From Plasticicumulans lactativorans (GTDB taxonomy: Bacteria; Pseudomonadota; Gammaproteobacteria; Competibacterales; Competibacteraceae): a stretch of DNA of 64,000 nt. Both the position numbers and the translations under genes were made by a program. Positions 1 to 7,985 of this stretch are shown here, piece after piece. The stretch is from the NCBI RefSeq assembly GCF_004341245.1, contig NZ_SLWY01000002.1, positions 62,001 through 126,000 on the forward strand. The letters are read 5' to 3'. The notes under the pieces are model-generated. The model saw nothing but the letters and a program-made list of their open reading frames with translations. It had not been told where the DNA came from and searched no databases. Numbering within the stretch: the stretch's first letter is position 1; every line of letters begins with the position of its first letter.

Positions 1-276
1 CCGGCCGCGGCCGGCGCGGCGCGCATCGTGCGCCGGCCGGTGTCGCGCGACGGCTTCATCGTCGAGGACGCGGTCGTCGTCACCGCCGAGCAGCCGCGCG
101 GCGTCTGGCAGGTGGCCGGCGTGCCGCTGGTGCCGCTGTGGCAGGCGTGGCGCGGGGCGGCCGGCGGGCCCGGCTTCGTGGCCGGCTACGCCGAACGCCT
201 CGGCGTCGCGCCGGCGGCGGTGCACGCGGCGCTGGCGTGGCTGCGCGCGCACGCGCCGGTGGCCGCCGGCGACTGA
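1..276 (+). CDS. C-terminal fragment of an unidentified protein
   Basis: An open frame runs in from the left edge and stops at 274-276. About 91 residues are visible. A GTG at 28 could begin a small 82-residue protein, but the frame is open upstream of it, so a truncated longer gene is more likely. The visible part has a short β-rich segment followed by an Ala-rich helical stretch with a winged-helix look (FVAGYAERLGVAPAAVHAAL). I do not recognise the family. It lies 42 bp upstream of the IclR gene on the same strand and may share its transcript. Confidence 0.5.
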   Translation, partial: PAAAGAARIVRRPVSRDGFIVEDAVVVTAEQPRGVWQVAGVPLVPLWQAWRGAAGGPGFVAGYAERLGVAPAAVHAALAWLRAHAPVAAGD

Positions 277-318
277 CGGCGCGCCGGCGCCCTTCCCACC
301 TGTAGCGGAGGCCCTGCG

Positions 319-1098
319 ATGGCGGCTGCCGACGATGGCGACCGGGTGCGCTCGGTCGAACGCGCGCTCACCCTGCTCGCGCTGATCGACCAGCACGGCG
401 AGCTCGGGCTGGAGGAACTGCACTACCTGACCGGGCTGCCGAAGCCGACGGTGTCGCGCCTGCTGCGCACGCTGGTCGAGCAGGGCTGGCTGTTCCGCGG
501 CCTCGCGGACCGCCGCTACCGCCCGGCGCGCACGCGCACGCCGGTGGACGCGCGCCGGCGCTACGTCCACGGCGTCGTCGAGCGTGCCGCGCCGTGGCTG
601 ATCGAGCTCGGCGAGCGCAGCGGCTGCACCGCGGACCTCGCGCTGTTCGACGACGCCGGCCTCGGCATCGTCGAGAGCTACGCGCCGGCGGCGCTGCGCC
701 CGCTGTACCCGCCGCGCCTGCCGCTGGTCGGGCTCAGGTCGAGCCTGCTGCACTCGGCGATGGGCAAGGCCTGCCTCGGCGACCTCGACGACGCCGCGTT
801 CGCCGCGCTGCTCGCGCGCCGCGGCGTCGACCCCGCGCACGCCGGGCCGGTGCGCGAGGCGGTGCGGCGCGCCGGCTACGGCGCGCGCACCGAGGGGCAC
901 TGGGAGTACCCGATGCAGCCGCCGTTCGCGATCCGCGCGCTGGCGCTGCCGCTGCGCCTGGGGGCGGCGACGATCGGCGCCGTGGCGCTGCACTGGCCGT
1001 CGGCGCAGGCGAGCGTCGATGCCGTCGCCGAAGCCCACCTGGAGGCCCTCGCCCGGGCCGTCGCGGGACTGCGCCAGGCGCTTGACGAGCAGCCCTGA
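319..1098 (+). CDS. IclR-family transcriptional regulator
   Basis: 259 residues, the usual IclR length. Residues about 13-75 form the N-terminal winged helix-turn-helix (RSVERALTLLALI, then LPKPTVSRLLRTLVEQGWL). Residues about 85-250 match the IclR effector domain, including SSLLHSAMGKACLGDL. Family members bind a small aromatic or carboxylic effector and repress or activate a neighbouring catabolic operon. The amidase and porin genes follow on the same strand after a 230-bp gap that contains a perfect inverted repeat at 1160-1178, so they are the likely targets. A GGAG-like site precedes the ATG. The effector cannot be read from the sequence. Confidence 0.9.
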   Translation: MAAADDGDRVRSVERALTLLALIDQHGELGLEELHYLTGLPKPTVSRLLRTLVEQGWLFRGLADRRYRPARTRTPVDARRRYVHGVVERAAPWLIELGERSGCTADLALFDDAGLGIVESYAPAALRPLYPPRLPLVGLRSSLLHSAMGKACLGDLDDAAFAALLARRGVDPAHAGPVREAVRRAGYGARTEGHWEYPMQPPFAIRALALPLRLGAATIGAVALHWPSAQASVDAVAEAHLEALARAVAGLRQALDEQP

Positions 1099-1159
1099 AA
1101 GGGCCTTTGGCGGCCTTCGTGCGTGTTCTTCAGATAGCTGATCGAAAAGGGAAATGAAT

Positions 1160-1178
1160 GGTTCCGGCAGGTGGAACC
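1160..1178. promoter_or_regulatory. Inverted repeat GGTTCC-N7-GGAACC, candidate IclR operator
   Basis: A perfect 6-bp inverted repeat with a 7-bp spacer lies in the gap between the IclR gene and the amidase, about 150 bp before the amidase start. Its size, symmetry and place fit an IclR-family operator. The assignment is inferred; the rest of the 1099-1328 gap shows no clear -35/-10 pair. Confidence 0.4.
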
Positions 1179-1328
1179 GTGCGATTTGTCGCCCCCTCCC
1201 GCAGCCCCTAGTCTGGGCCTCGCAGCAGCGTCGCCGCCCCCGCAGCGGCGACCCCTGACAGATGCGCGCGGCATCGCCCCGGCCCCGGCCGGACGACAGC
1301 CGCCCCCGGCCACCGAGGAGCCCGACCG

Positions 1329-2939
1329 ATGCCTTCCGCCACCCCTTCCGATTCCACCCTGCCGGCCGGCCCGGCGCTGAACCGCCGCGACTTCCTCGTG
1401 CGCATGGGGCTCGCCTCCGGCGCCGTGCTCAGCGCCGCTGCGCTCGGCGGCCTGGTCGGCGCCGCGCCGGCGCGCGCGGCGGGCGCCACCGCCGGCAGGC
1501 CCGCCGAGCTGGTCATGCTCGACGCCGTCGACCTCGCCGCGGCGATCCGCAGCAGGCAGGTGTCGTGCCGCGAAGTGATGCAGGCCTTCCTCGCCCACAT
1601 CGCGCGCGTGAACCCCGGCGCCAACGCCATCGTCTCGCTGCAGGACCCCGAGGCGCTGCTGGCGCAGGCCGACGAGCGCGACCGCCAGCTCGCGCGCGGC
1701 GAGTACCTCGGCTGGATGCACGGCTTGCCGCAGGCGGCGAAGGACCTCGCGGCGACCGCGGGCATCCGCACCACCTTCGGCTCGCCGCTGTTCAAGGACT
1801 ACGTGCCGAAGACCGACGCGATCATCGTCGAGCGCGCGAAGAAGGCCGGCGCGATCTACATCGGCAAGACCAACACCCCCGAGTTCGGCCTCGGCTCGCA
1901 CACCTACAACCCGGTGTTCGGCACCACCGTCAACGCCTACGACCCGACGCGCATCGCCGGCGGCAGCAGCGGCGGCGCGGCGGTGGCGCTGGCGCTGCGC
2001 ATGCTGCCGGTGGCCGACGGCAGCGACATGATGGGCTCGCTGCGCAACCCCGCCGCCTACAACAACGTGTTCGGCTTCCGCCCGTCGCAGGGGCGGGTAC
2101 CGTTCGGCCCCACCGCCGAGGTGTTCGTGCAGCAGCTCGGCTACGAGGGGCCGATGGCGCGCACGGTGACCGACCTCGCGCTGCTGCTGTCGGTGCAGGC
2201 GGGCTTCGACCCGCGCACCCCGCTCGCGATCGAGCAGGACCCGGCGGTGTTCGCGCAGTCGCTCGCGCGCGACTTCAAGGGCACGCGCGTCGGCTGGCTC
2301 GGCGACTACGGCGGCTACCTGCCGATGGAGCCGGGCGTGCTGGAGCTGTGCCGCGCGGCGCTGAAGGATTTCGAGGCGGTCGGCTGCACGGTCGAGGAGG
2401 CGAAGCCCGACTTCGCGATGGAGCGCGTCTGGCAGACCTGGCTGACGCTGCGCCACTGGCTGGTCGCCGGCGGCCTCGGCGACTTCTACGCCGACCCGGC
2501 CAAGCGCGAGCTGCTGAAGCCCGAGGCGCAGTGGGAGGTCGAGGGCGGCCTCAAGCTCTCGGCGGTCGACGTCTACAAGGCGTCGGCCGCGCGCAGCGCC
2601 TGGTACCAGGCACTCGGCAAGCTGTTCCAGACCTACGACTACCTGCTGCTGCCGACCGCCCAGGTGTTCCCCTTCGACGCCAGGGTCCACTGGCCGAAGG
2701 AGGTCGCCGGTCGGCCGATGGACACCTACCACCGCTGGATGGAGGTGGTCACCGGCGTGACCCTGGCCGGCCTGCCGGCGATCAGCGTGCCGGTCGGCTT
2801 CAGCGCCGCCGGGCTGCCGATGGGGCTGCAGGTGATCGGCAGGCCGCACGCCGACCTCGCCGTGCTGCAGCTCGCCCGCGCCTACGAACAGGCGACACAG
2901 TGGGTGCAGAAGCGCCCGCCGGGCGCGCTCGCCGGCTGA
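1329..2939 (+). CDS. Tat-exported amidase (amidase-signature family)
   Basis: 536 residues. The N terminus carries a twin-arginine signal (NRRDFLVRMG, residues 18-27) and an Ala-rich stretch ending in ARA near residue 50, so the enzyme is probably folded in the cytoplasm and exported by Tat. The amidase-signature triad is present: Lys138 (QAAKDL), cis-Ser213 (GGSSGG) and nucleophile Ser237 (MMGSLRNP). The 24-residue spacing between the serines matches that in fatty-acid amide hydrolase. The GSDMMGSLRNPA variant is seen in a subgroup that includes 6-aminohexanoate cyclic dimer hydrolases, but the substrate is not settled by sequence. The enzyme hydrolyses carboxamides to acid plus ammonia or amine. 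The porin downstream could serve substrate entry. Confidence 0.88.
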   Translation: MPSATPSDSTLPAGPALNRRDFLVRMGLASGAVLSAAALGGLVGAAPARAAGATAGRPAELVMLDAVDLAAAIRSRQVSCREVMQAFLAHIARVNPGANAIVSLQDPEALLAQADERDRQLARGEYLGWMHGLPQAAKDLAATAGIRTTFGSPLFKDYVPKTDAIIVERAKKAGAIYIGKTNTPEFGLGSHTYNPVFGTTVNAYDPTRIAGGSSGGAAVALALRMLPVADGSDMMGSLRNPAAYNNVFGFRPSQGRVPFGPTAEVFVQQLGYEGPMARTVTDLALLLSVQAGFDPRTPLAIEQDPAVFAQSLARDFKGTRVGWLGDYGGYLPMEPGVLELCRAALKDFEAVGCTVEEAKPDFAMERVWQTWLTLRHWLVAGGLGDFYADPAKRELLKPEAQWEVEGGLKLSAVDVYKASAARSAWYQALGKLFQTYDYLLLPTAQVFPFDARVHWPKEVAGRPMDTYHRWMEVVTGVTLAGLPAISVPVGFSAAGLPMGLQVIGRPHADLAVLQLARAYEQATQWVQKRPPGALAG

Positions 2940-3015
2940 GCGCACGCCGCTCCGCCACCGCCACGCCGACCGGCTGGGACAAGCCGGCGGCACCCCCGGG
3001 CCGGACCCCCCGCCA

Positions 3016-3035
3016 CGGGCTGCGCAGGCAGCCCG
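3016..3035 (+). terminator. GC hairpin between amidase and porin
   Basis: Eight-bp arms CGGGCTGC and GCAGCCCG with a 4-nt loop lie 76 bp after the amidase stop and 40 bp before the porin start. There is no T-tract, so this may be an attenuator or an mRNA-stabilising hairpin in the porin leader rather than a full terminator. Confidence 0.35.
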
Positions 3036-3075
3036 CGGGCGTCCTTCGGCCCATCCCCCTTGAGGAAGCACCACC

Positions 3076-4137
3076 ATGAAGAACCTGCTGAACACCCTCG
3101 CGCTCGGCGGCGCCCTGTGCGCCGCCGGCACCGCCGCGGCCGACACCACGCTCTACGGCAGCATCCGCCTGGGCGTGAACTACACCCACAACCGCAGCGC
3201 CGACACGCGCTTCTGGGACGTGCGCAATGATGCCTCGCGCTTCGGCGTGCGCGGCGACGAGGCGCTCGGCGGCGGCCTCAGCGCGGTCTACCAGTACGAG
3301 TTCGGCGTCAACGCCGACGGCACCGGCAGCGGCAGCCCGTTCAACGAGCGCACCAGCTGGGTCGGCCTGAAGGGCGGCTTCGGCACGCTGACGCTCGGCA
3401 ACCAGCTGAGCCCCTACTACCTGACCGTCGGCCTCGCCGAGCGCTGGCGCAGCGACGGCTTCGCCCTCGGCTACTACTACCTGGGCGTGCCGCACCGCAT
3501 CACCGATTCGTTGATGTACACCTCGCCCGAGTGGAAGGGCTTCACCGGCTACCTCGCGGTGGTCGCGAACGGCAGCGGCCCGGGCAGCGCGCTGCTGCGC
3601 AACGCACCGATGGCGGCGTGGGCGGGGGTCGGGCCGGGGGTGCGCATCGACACCGAGGACAAGTCGGGCATCGACCTCTACGACCTCGCGCTCGCCTACC
3701 GCAACGGCGGGCTGACGCTCGGCGCGGCGTACCGCGACGACTACGCCGGCGGCTTCAGCGTGTGGGGCCTGGCGGCGAGCTACGAGACCGGCCCGGTCAG
3801 CCTCACCGGTGCCTGGCACCAGGCCGACGTCGCGCGCATCGGCGCCGACGACACCCGCCCGAGCGTGCTGGAGCTGGTCGCCGAGTACAGCATCGGCGCG
3901 ACCACGCTGCGCGCCGGCTGGTCGCGCTTCGACCTCGACGAGGTCGAGATTCGCGACGACAGCCGCCACGACACCTGGCGCGTCGGCGTGCAGCACAACC
4001 TGAGCAAGCGCACGCGGCTCTACCTCGAATACGGCGACAACGCCTTCGCCCAGATCGGCGGCCCGATCCTCGGCAACGGCGTGGGGCTGACCGACGAGTA
4101 CACCAACCTCGCGCTCGGCATCCGCCACGACTTCTGA
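3076..4137 (+). CDS. Outer-membrane porin (Gram-negative general porin, OmpC/Porin_4 type)
   Basis: 353 residues, typical for betaproteobacterial trimeric porins. A Sec signal peptide ends near residue 22 (AAGTAAA before DTTLYGSIRLGV). The mature start DTTLYGSI, the RFGVRGDEALGGGLSAVYQYE segment near residues 55-75, alternating aromatic β-strands and the terminal Phe (GIRHDF) all fit a 16-stranded barrel recognised by BAM. The start codon is preceded by a GAGGAAG ribosome-binding site. It follows the amidase and may pass amide substrates, which is inferred from position only. Confidence 0.9.
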   Translation: MKNLLNTLALGGALCAAGTAAADTTLYGSIRLGVNYTHNRSADTRFWDVRNDASRFGVRGDEALGGGLSAVYQYEFGVNADGTGSGSPFNERTSWVGLKGGFGTLTLGNQLSPYYLTVGLAERWRSDGFALGYYYLGVPHRITDSLMYTSPEWKGFTGYLAVVANGSGPGSALLRNAPMAAWAGVGPGVRIDTEDKSGIDLYDLALAYRNGGLTLGAAYRDDYAGGFSVWGLAASYETGPVSLTGAWHQADVARIGADDTRPSVLELVAEYSIGATTLRAGWSRFDLDEVEIRDDSRHDTWRVGVQHNLSKRTRLYLEYGDNAFAQIGGPILGNGVGLTDEYTNLALGIRHDF

Positions 4138-4161
4138 GCGCGCGCCGGGCAGCGCCGCGGT

Positions 4162-4842
4162 TCAGTCGCCGTGGCGCCGCTCGGCGCCGTGGAAGCGGCA
4201 GCGCGCCTGCAGGGCGCGGCGCAACGCCGTGGCGTCGATGTCGGGGGTGGCGGCGAGCAGCGCGGCGAGGGCGGCGCTGACGCGCGCGCAGGCGAGGCTC
4301 GCGCCACCGCCGGCGGGGCTCGCGCCGATGTCGGCGGGGTGGCCGCCGAGCGCCGAGAATTCGCCGTCGGCGCAGCGCGCGTCGCCGCACACGCGCAGCA
4401 CCCCGGGGTAGGCGGCCGGATACACCGGGCCGCCGCGCGCCGGGCTGGAGGCGACCAGCAGCACGCCGGCGGCCTGCGCCGCCGCCACCGCGGCGCGCAG
4501 CCGCGGGCGGTCGGCGCGCAGGCCGAGGCTCAGGTTGACCACGCGCACGCGCTGCGCGACCAGCCAGTCGAGCGCCGCCGCGACCGCCGCGGCCGAACCC
4601 GGCCCGGCCGCGGCGAAGGCCTGCACGCTGTAGAGGCGCACCGCAGGTGCGGCGGCGAGGAGCAGCGCGGCGAGCGCGCTGCCGTGGCCGACCGCGTCGG
4701 CGCGCGCGGCACCGATCGTCGCCTGGCCGTCGGCGTCGACCTGCACCGCGACGTCGGCCGCGGCGCGCGCGGCGAGCGCCGGGGCGAGGCCGCTGTCGAT
4801 CAGCCCGACCGCGACGCCGGCGCCCGGCGGCGGCGCGCTCAC
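4162..4842 (-). CDS. qhpE: QhpE-type subtilisin-like peptidase (γ-subunit leader processing)
   Basis: 226 residues, a small S8-family protease without a signal peptide. The triad is visible: Asp in GLIDSG near residue 17, His in GHGSALA near residue 53, and Ser in GGASLACARVSAAL near residue 202. VNLSLGL is the usual oxyanion-side strand. It is the last gene of the qhp operon and overlaps qhpF by 4 bp (ATGA). In characterised quinohemoprotein amine dehydrogenase systems QhpE removes the N-terminal leader of the γ subunit in the cytoplasm after the thioether bridges have formed. Gene order and length fit that role. Confidence 0.85.
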   Translation of the reverse strand: MSAPPPGAGVAVGLIDSGLAPALAARAAADVAVQVDADGQATIGAARADAVGHGSALAALLLAAAPAVRLYSVQAFAAAGPGSAAAVAAALDWLVAQRVRVVNLSLGLRADRPRLRAAVAAAQAAGVLLVASSPARGGPVYPAAYPGVLRVCGDARCADGEFSALGGHPADIGASPAGGGASLACARVSAALAALLAATPDIDATALRRALQARCRFHGAERRHGD

Positions 4843-6524
4843 CCGGCCACCAGCCGGCCGTCGCGCAGCTCCACCACCGCGTCGACCGCGCCGACGGTGT
4901 CGAGGCGGTGCGCGATCACCAGCCGCGTGCGGTCGGCGAAGCGCGCGTCGACGGCGGCGGCGACCTCGCGCGCGGTCGCCGCGTCGAGCGCCGAACTCGC
5001 CTCGTCGAGGATCAGCAGCAGCGGGTCGAGCAGCAGCGCACGCGCGAGCGCGAGGCGCTGGCGCTGACCGCCGGAGAGCCCGCCGCCGCCGCTGCCGACC
5101 GGGGTGTCGAGGGCGAGGCCGTCGAGGCGCGCGGCGGCGAGCGCGGCGTGCAGCTCGTCAAGGCTCGCCTGCGGGCGCAGGTAGGCGAGGTTGTCGCCGA
5201 GGCTGCCGGCGAACAGCGTCACCTCCTGGCTCACCACCACGACGCGGCGGCGCAGCTCGGCGGGGTCGAGCTCGCGCAGGTCGACCCCGTCGAGGCGGAT
5301 GTGTCCGGCGCGCGGGTCGAAGTGGCGCAGCAGGAGGTCGATCAGCGTCGACTTGCCGACCCCCGAGGCGCCGGTCAGCGCCAGCTTGGTGCCGGACGCA
5401 ACGTGCAGGCGGGCGCCGCGCAGCAGCAGCGGGCCGTGCGCCGCGTAGGCGAAGTCGACGCCGTCGATGTCGAGCGCGCCGCGCGCGTCGGCCGGCAGCG
5501 GCACGGGGTGTGCCGGCGGGGTCACCGCCGGCGCCTGCTGCAGCAGCTCGCCGACGCGCTCGAGGCTCACGCGCGCGCGCTGCAGGCCGAGGTAGAGCCC
5601 GAGCAGGGTCTGCGCCGGGCCGGTGGCGCGCAGCAGGTAGGCGGAGAAGGCGAGCAGGGTGCCGACGCTCAGGCTGCCGTCGACCACGCGGTAGCCGCCC
5701 CAGGCGAACACCGCGGCGGTGGCGAACGCCGCCAGCAGGCGCGGCACGCCGGCGGCGGCGAGGCCGAGCAGTTGCTGCTCCTGCAGCGCGGCGAGGTAGT
5801 CGGCGTTGAGCGCGCGCAGGCGCGCGTGCTCGCGCGCCTCGGCGCCGCTCGACTGGATGAACTTCATCGCCTGCAGCGTCTCGACCAGGAAGGCGGTGAC
5901 CGCCGCGCCGCGGTCGCGCAGCGCGCGCGTGCGCGCTTCGAGCCGCGGCCGCAGGCGGCGCAGGAACCACACCTCCAGCGGGATCACCGTCGCGGCGAGC
6001 AGGCTGAGCTCGGGGCTCAACTGCAGCATCACCGCGACCGACAGCAGCAGCGCGACCACGCCGTTGACCAGCGCCAGCGGGCCGTCGATGGCGAAGCGCT
6101 GCACCTCGGCGACGTCGCCGTCGAGGCGCGCCAGCAGCTCGCCGGCGCGGGTGCGCGCGTAGTAGCTCGGCGACAGCCCCTGCAGGTGGCGGTACACCGC
6201 CTCGCGCAGCGTGAACAGCACCGAGGCCGACAGGCGCAGGTAGCAGACGCGGTTGCCGGCCTCGACCAGCGTGCCGAGCAGCGCCGCCGCCACCATCAGC
6301 GCCGCCATGGCGGCGATCAGCCGGTAGTCGCGGGCGAGCAGGCCGTCGTCGATCAGCAGCTTGCTGAGCCAGGGCTGGGCGAGCCCCAGCGCGACACCGC
6401 CGATCGACAGCAGCAGCACGCCGCCGAGCAGCGCGCGGCGCGGCGCCAGCAGCCCGCCCAGCCAGGCGAGGGTGGCGCGCGGGCCGGACGCCGCCGGCAG
6501 CGGCATCGCCACGGACGCGCTCAT
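4839..6524 (-). CDS. qhpF: QhpF-type ABC exporter (membrane and ATPase domains fused)
   Basis: 561 residues, a half-transporter with about six membrane segments in residues 20-300 followed by an ATPase domain: Walker A GASGVGKST, signature LSGGQRQRLALARAL, Walker B LLLILDEASSALD, and the IAHRL switch. It sits between qhpB and qhpE with 16-bp and -4-bp spacing. In known qhp operons QhpF is thought to move the cross-linked γ-subunit peptide across the inner membrane, because that subunit has no Sec or Tat signal. The assignment rests mainly on the operon; the domain itself is a general type I exporter. Confidence 0.87.
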   Translation of the reverse strand: MSASVAMPLPAASGPRATLAWLGGLLAPRRALLGGVLLLSIGGVALGLAQPWLSKLLIDDGLLARDYRLIAAMAALMVAAALLGTLVEAGNRVCYLRLSASVLFTLREAVYRHLQGLSPSYYARTRAGELLARLDGDVAEVQRFAIDGPLALVNGVVALLLSVAVMLQLSPELSLLAATVIPLEVWFLRRLRPRLEARTRALRDRGAAVTAFLVETLQAMKFIQSSGAEAREHARLRALNADYLAALQEQQLLGLAAAGVPRLLAAFATAAVFAWGGYRVVDGSLSVGTLLAFSAYLLRATGPAQTLLGLYLGLQRARVSLERVGELLQQAPAVTPPAHPVPLPADARGALDIDGVDFAYAAHGPLLLRGARLHVASGTKLALTGASGVGKSTLIDLLLRHFDPRAGHIRLDGVDLRELDPAELRRRVVVVSQEVTLFAGSLGDNLAYLRPQASLDELHAALAAARLDGLALDTPVGSGGGGLSGGQRQRLALARALLLDPLLLILDEASSALDAATAREVAAAVDARFADRTRLVIAHRLDTVGAVDAVVELRDGRLVAG

Positions 6525-6540
6525 GCGGCCGCGCGGCGCA

Positions 6541-7638
6541 TCAGCGCTGCACCACCCGCATCGACGCGGTGCTCATGTTGACCCCGCCGGGCAGCGGGAT
6601 GGTCGCGAGCTTCTCCAGCGTGTCGCTGCTGTAGACGGCGATGTCGCCGAGCGCGCCGCCGACGTAGACCTCCTTGCCGTCGGCCGACATGTTGATCGAG
6701 TAGTAGGTGTGCTCGAGGTCGATGCGCTTGGCGACGCGGCCGCCGGCGAGGTCGATCTTGCTCAGCTGCGTGTACACGCTGAAGGCCTCGTCGTGCTTCA
6801 CCGGGTTGATCACCGACGAGAAGATCACCACCGCGGTGGGCTCGAAGTCGGTCGCCTTCATCGCGCCGGTCTTCAGGTCGAGCGTCAGCAGCCCGGTGCG
6901 GAAGGCTTCGGGGCTGTCGGCCGGCAGGTCGGTGCGCGCCGCGTAGTAGGGCGTCGCGAACACGCCGCTCTGCTCCCACTGCGGCCACACCGCGAGCACG
7001 TCGGGCGCCGACAGGTTGGGCTGCTTCCACGACTGCAGCGGCAGCGTCTCGGCGAGCTGGCCGGTGTGGGTGTCGAAGGCGAACAGCTCGCGGCCGAGTG
7101 CGTAGACGCGCCCGCCGTCGCGGGCCGGGAGCAGCTGGACGATGCTGCGCGGCGCCGGGAAGGTCTTCTTCGGCCTGGCACCGAGGCCGGCGGCGGTGTC
7201 GTACACCGCGATGCGGGTCGGTTCCACCTGGTACTCGGTGGCCTTCAGCCGCGTCGGGATCTGGTGGACGTAGAGCTCCTTGCCGTCGGCGCTGACGGTC
7301 ATCGCGAACATCGTCTTCACGCGCAGGCCGGGCTCGGACATGTCGGCGCGGAACACCTCCTTGCCGGTGTCGAGGTCGATGCCCGACACGCTCTCCCAGC
7401 GGTTGGTCAGCACGTAGGCGATGCACGAGTCCGGCGACAGCGCGACCACGCTGGGGATGCCGTCGCCGGGGATCGGGTAGGTGCGCTCGACCTTGCGCTC
7501 GGTGGCGTTGACCAGCACCAGCTGGTTGGGCCGCGCGGCGGTGAGCAGGTAGGTGGCGGCGTGGGCATCGGTGCCGCCGGCGAGGCCGCCGAGTGCCGCG
7601 AGCAGCGCGGCCGGCAGCAGGGCATGGGTCTTCTTCAT
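6541..7638 (-). CDS. qhpB: Quinohemoprotein amine dehydrogenase β subunit (β-propeller)
   Basis: 365 residues from the ATG at 7638, chosen over longer in-frame starts because it gives a clean Sec signal (MKKTHALLPAALLAALGG, cleavage near residue 28) and has GAGGA 8-12 nt upstream. The mature part is a seven-bladed propeller with repeated strands such as LVLVNATERKVERTYPI and INMSADGKEVYVGGALGD. In this periplasmic enzyme the β subunit holds the active-site pocket around the γ subunit's CTQ cofactor. It lies 26 bp after qhpC. Confidence 0.9.
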   Translation of the reverse strand: MKKTHALLPAALLAALGGLAGGTDAHAATYLLTAARPNQLVLVNATERKVERTYPIPGDGIPSVVALSPDSCIAYVLTNRWESVSGIDLDTGKEVFRADMSEPGLRVKTMFAMTVSADGKELYVHQIPTRLKATEYQVEPTRIAVYDTAAGLGARPKKTFPAPRSIVQLLPARDGGRVYALGRELFAFDTHTGQLAETLPLQSWKQPNLSAPDVLAVWPQWEQSGVFATPYYAARTDLPADSPEAFRTGLLTLDLKTGAMKATDFEPTAVVIFSSVINPVKHDEAFSVYTQLSKIDLAGGRVAKRIDLEHTYYSINMSADGKEVYVGGALGDIAVYSSDTLEKLATIPLPGGVNMSTASMRVVQR

Positions 7639-7664
7639 CGGTGTCGTCCTCGGGCGCTCGCCAC

Positions 7665-7985
7665 TCACGATTCGGGGAACACGGCCTGCAGCTTGCGCCA
7701 GTCCTGCTCGGCGGCGTCGGCGCCGGCGGTCCACTTGGGGTGGGTGTTCAGCGAGTCGGCGGTCTGCGCCGGCCACCAGCAGGGGTCGGTGCAGCCGTAC
7801 AGGTCGGCCTCCATCGGCTGGCACAGCCCGGAGACGCCGCCGAAGGCGTCGACCTCCCAGCCCGGATCGGTGGTGGTGGTGCAGCCGACCACCGAACTCA
7901 TCAGGAACACGTCCTCGGCCTGGCCCTGGGCGATCGCGTCGTCGAGCAGGTCGGCCTTCTGGTTCATCGGCTTGAGCGTTTTCAT
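7665..7985 (-). CDS. qhpC: Quinohemoprotein amine dehydrogenase γ subunit precursor (CTQ-bearing, cross-linked)
   Basis: 106 residues. By alignment from memory with the Pseudomonas/Paracoccus γ subunits, residues 1-28 are a leader and the mature chain begins near Met29. In mature numbering every bridge partner is present: Cys7-Glu16, Cys27-Asp33, Cys41-Asp49 (thioethers), and Cys37-Trp43, which become cysteine tryptophylquinone. The motif [12 protein letters not shown] contains Cys37, Cys41 and Trp43. There is no classical signal peptide, as expected for a substrate of QhpD, QhpE and QhpF. The ATG overlaps the qhpD stop by one base and has a strong GGAGGAG site. Confidence 0.93.
   Translation of the reverse strand: MKTLKPMNQKADLLDDAIAQGQAEDVFLMSSVVGCTTTTDPGWEVDAFGGVSGLCQPMEADLYGCTDPCWWPAQTADSLNTHPKWTAGADAAEQDWRKLQAVFPES

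Noticed and set aside
876-3149. 757-codon open frame on the minus strand opposite the IclR, amidase and porin genes
   Set aside because: Antisense to well-supported genes; Arg/Ala/Gly-rich low-complexity translation with no family motif. Such frames are expected in DNA of this GC content.
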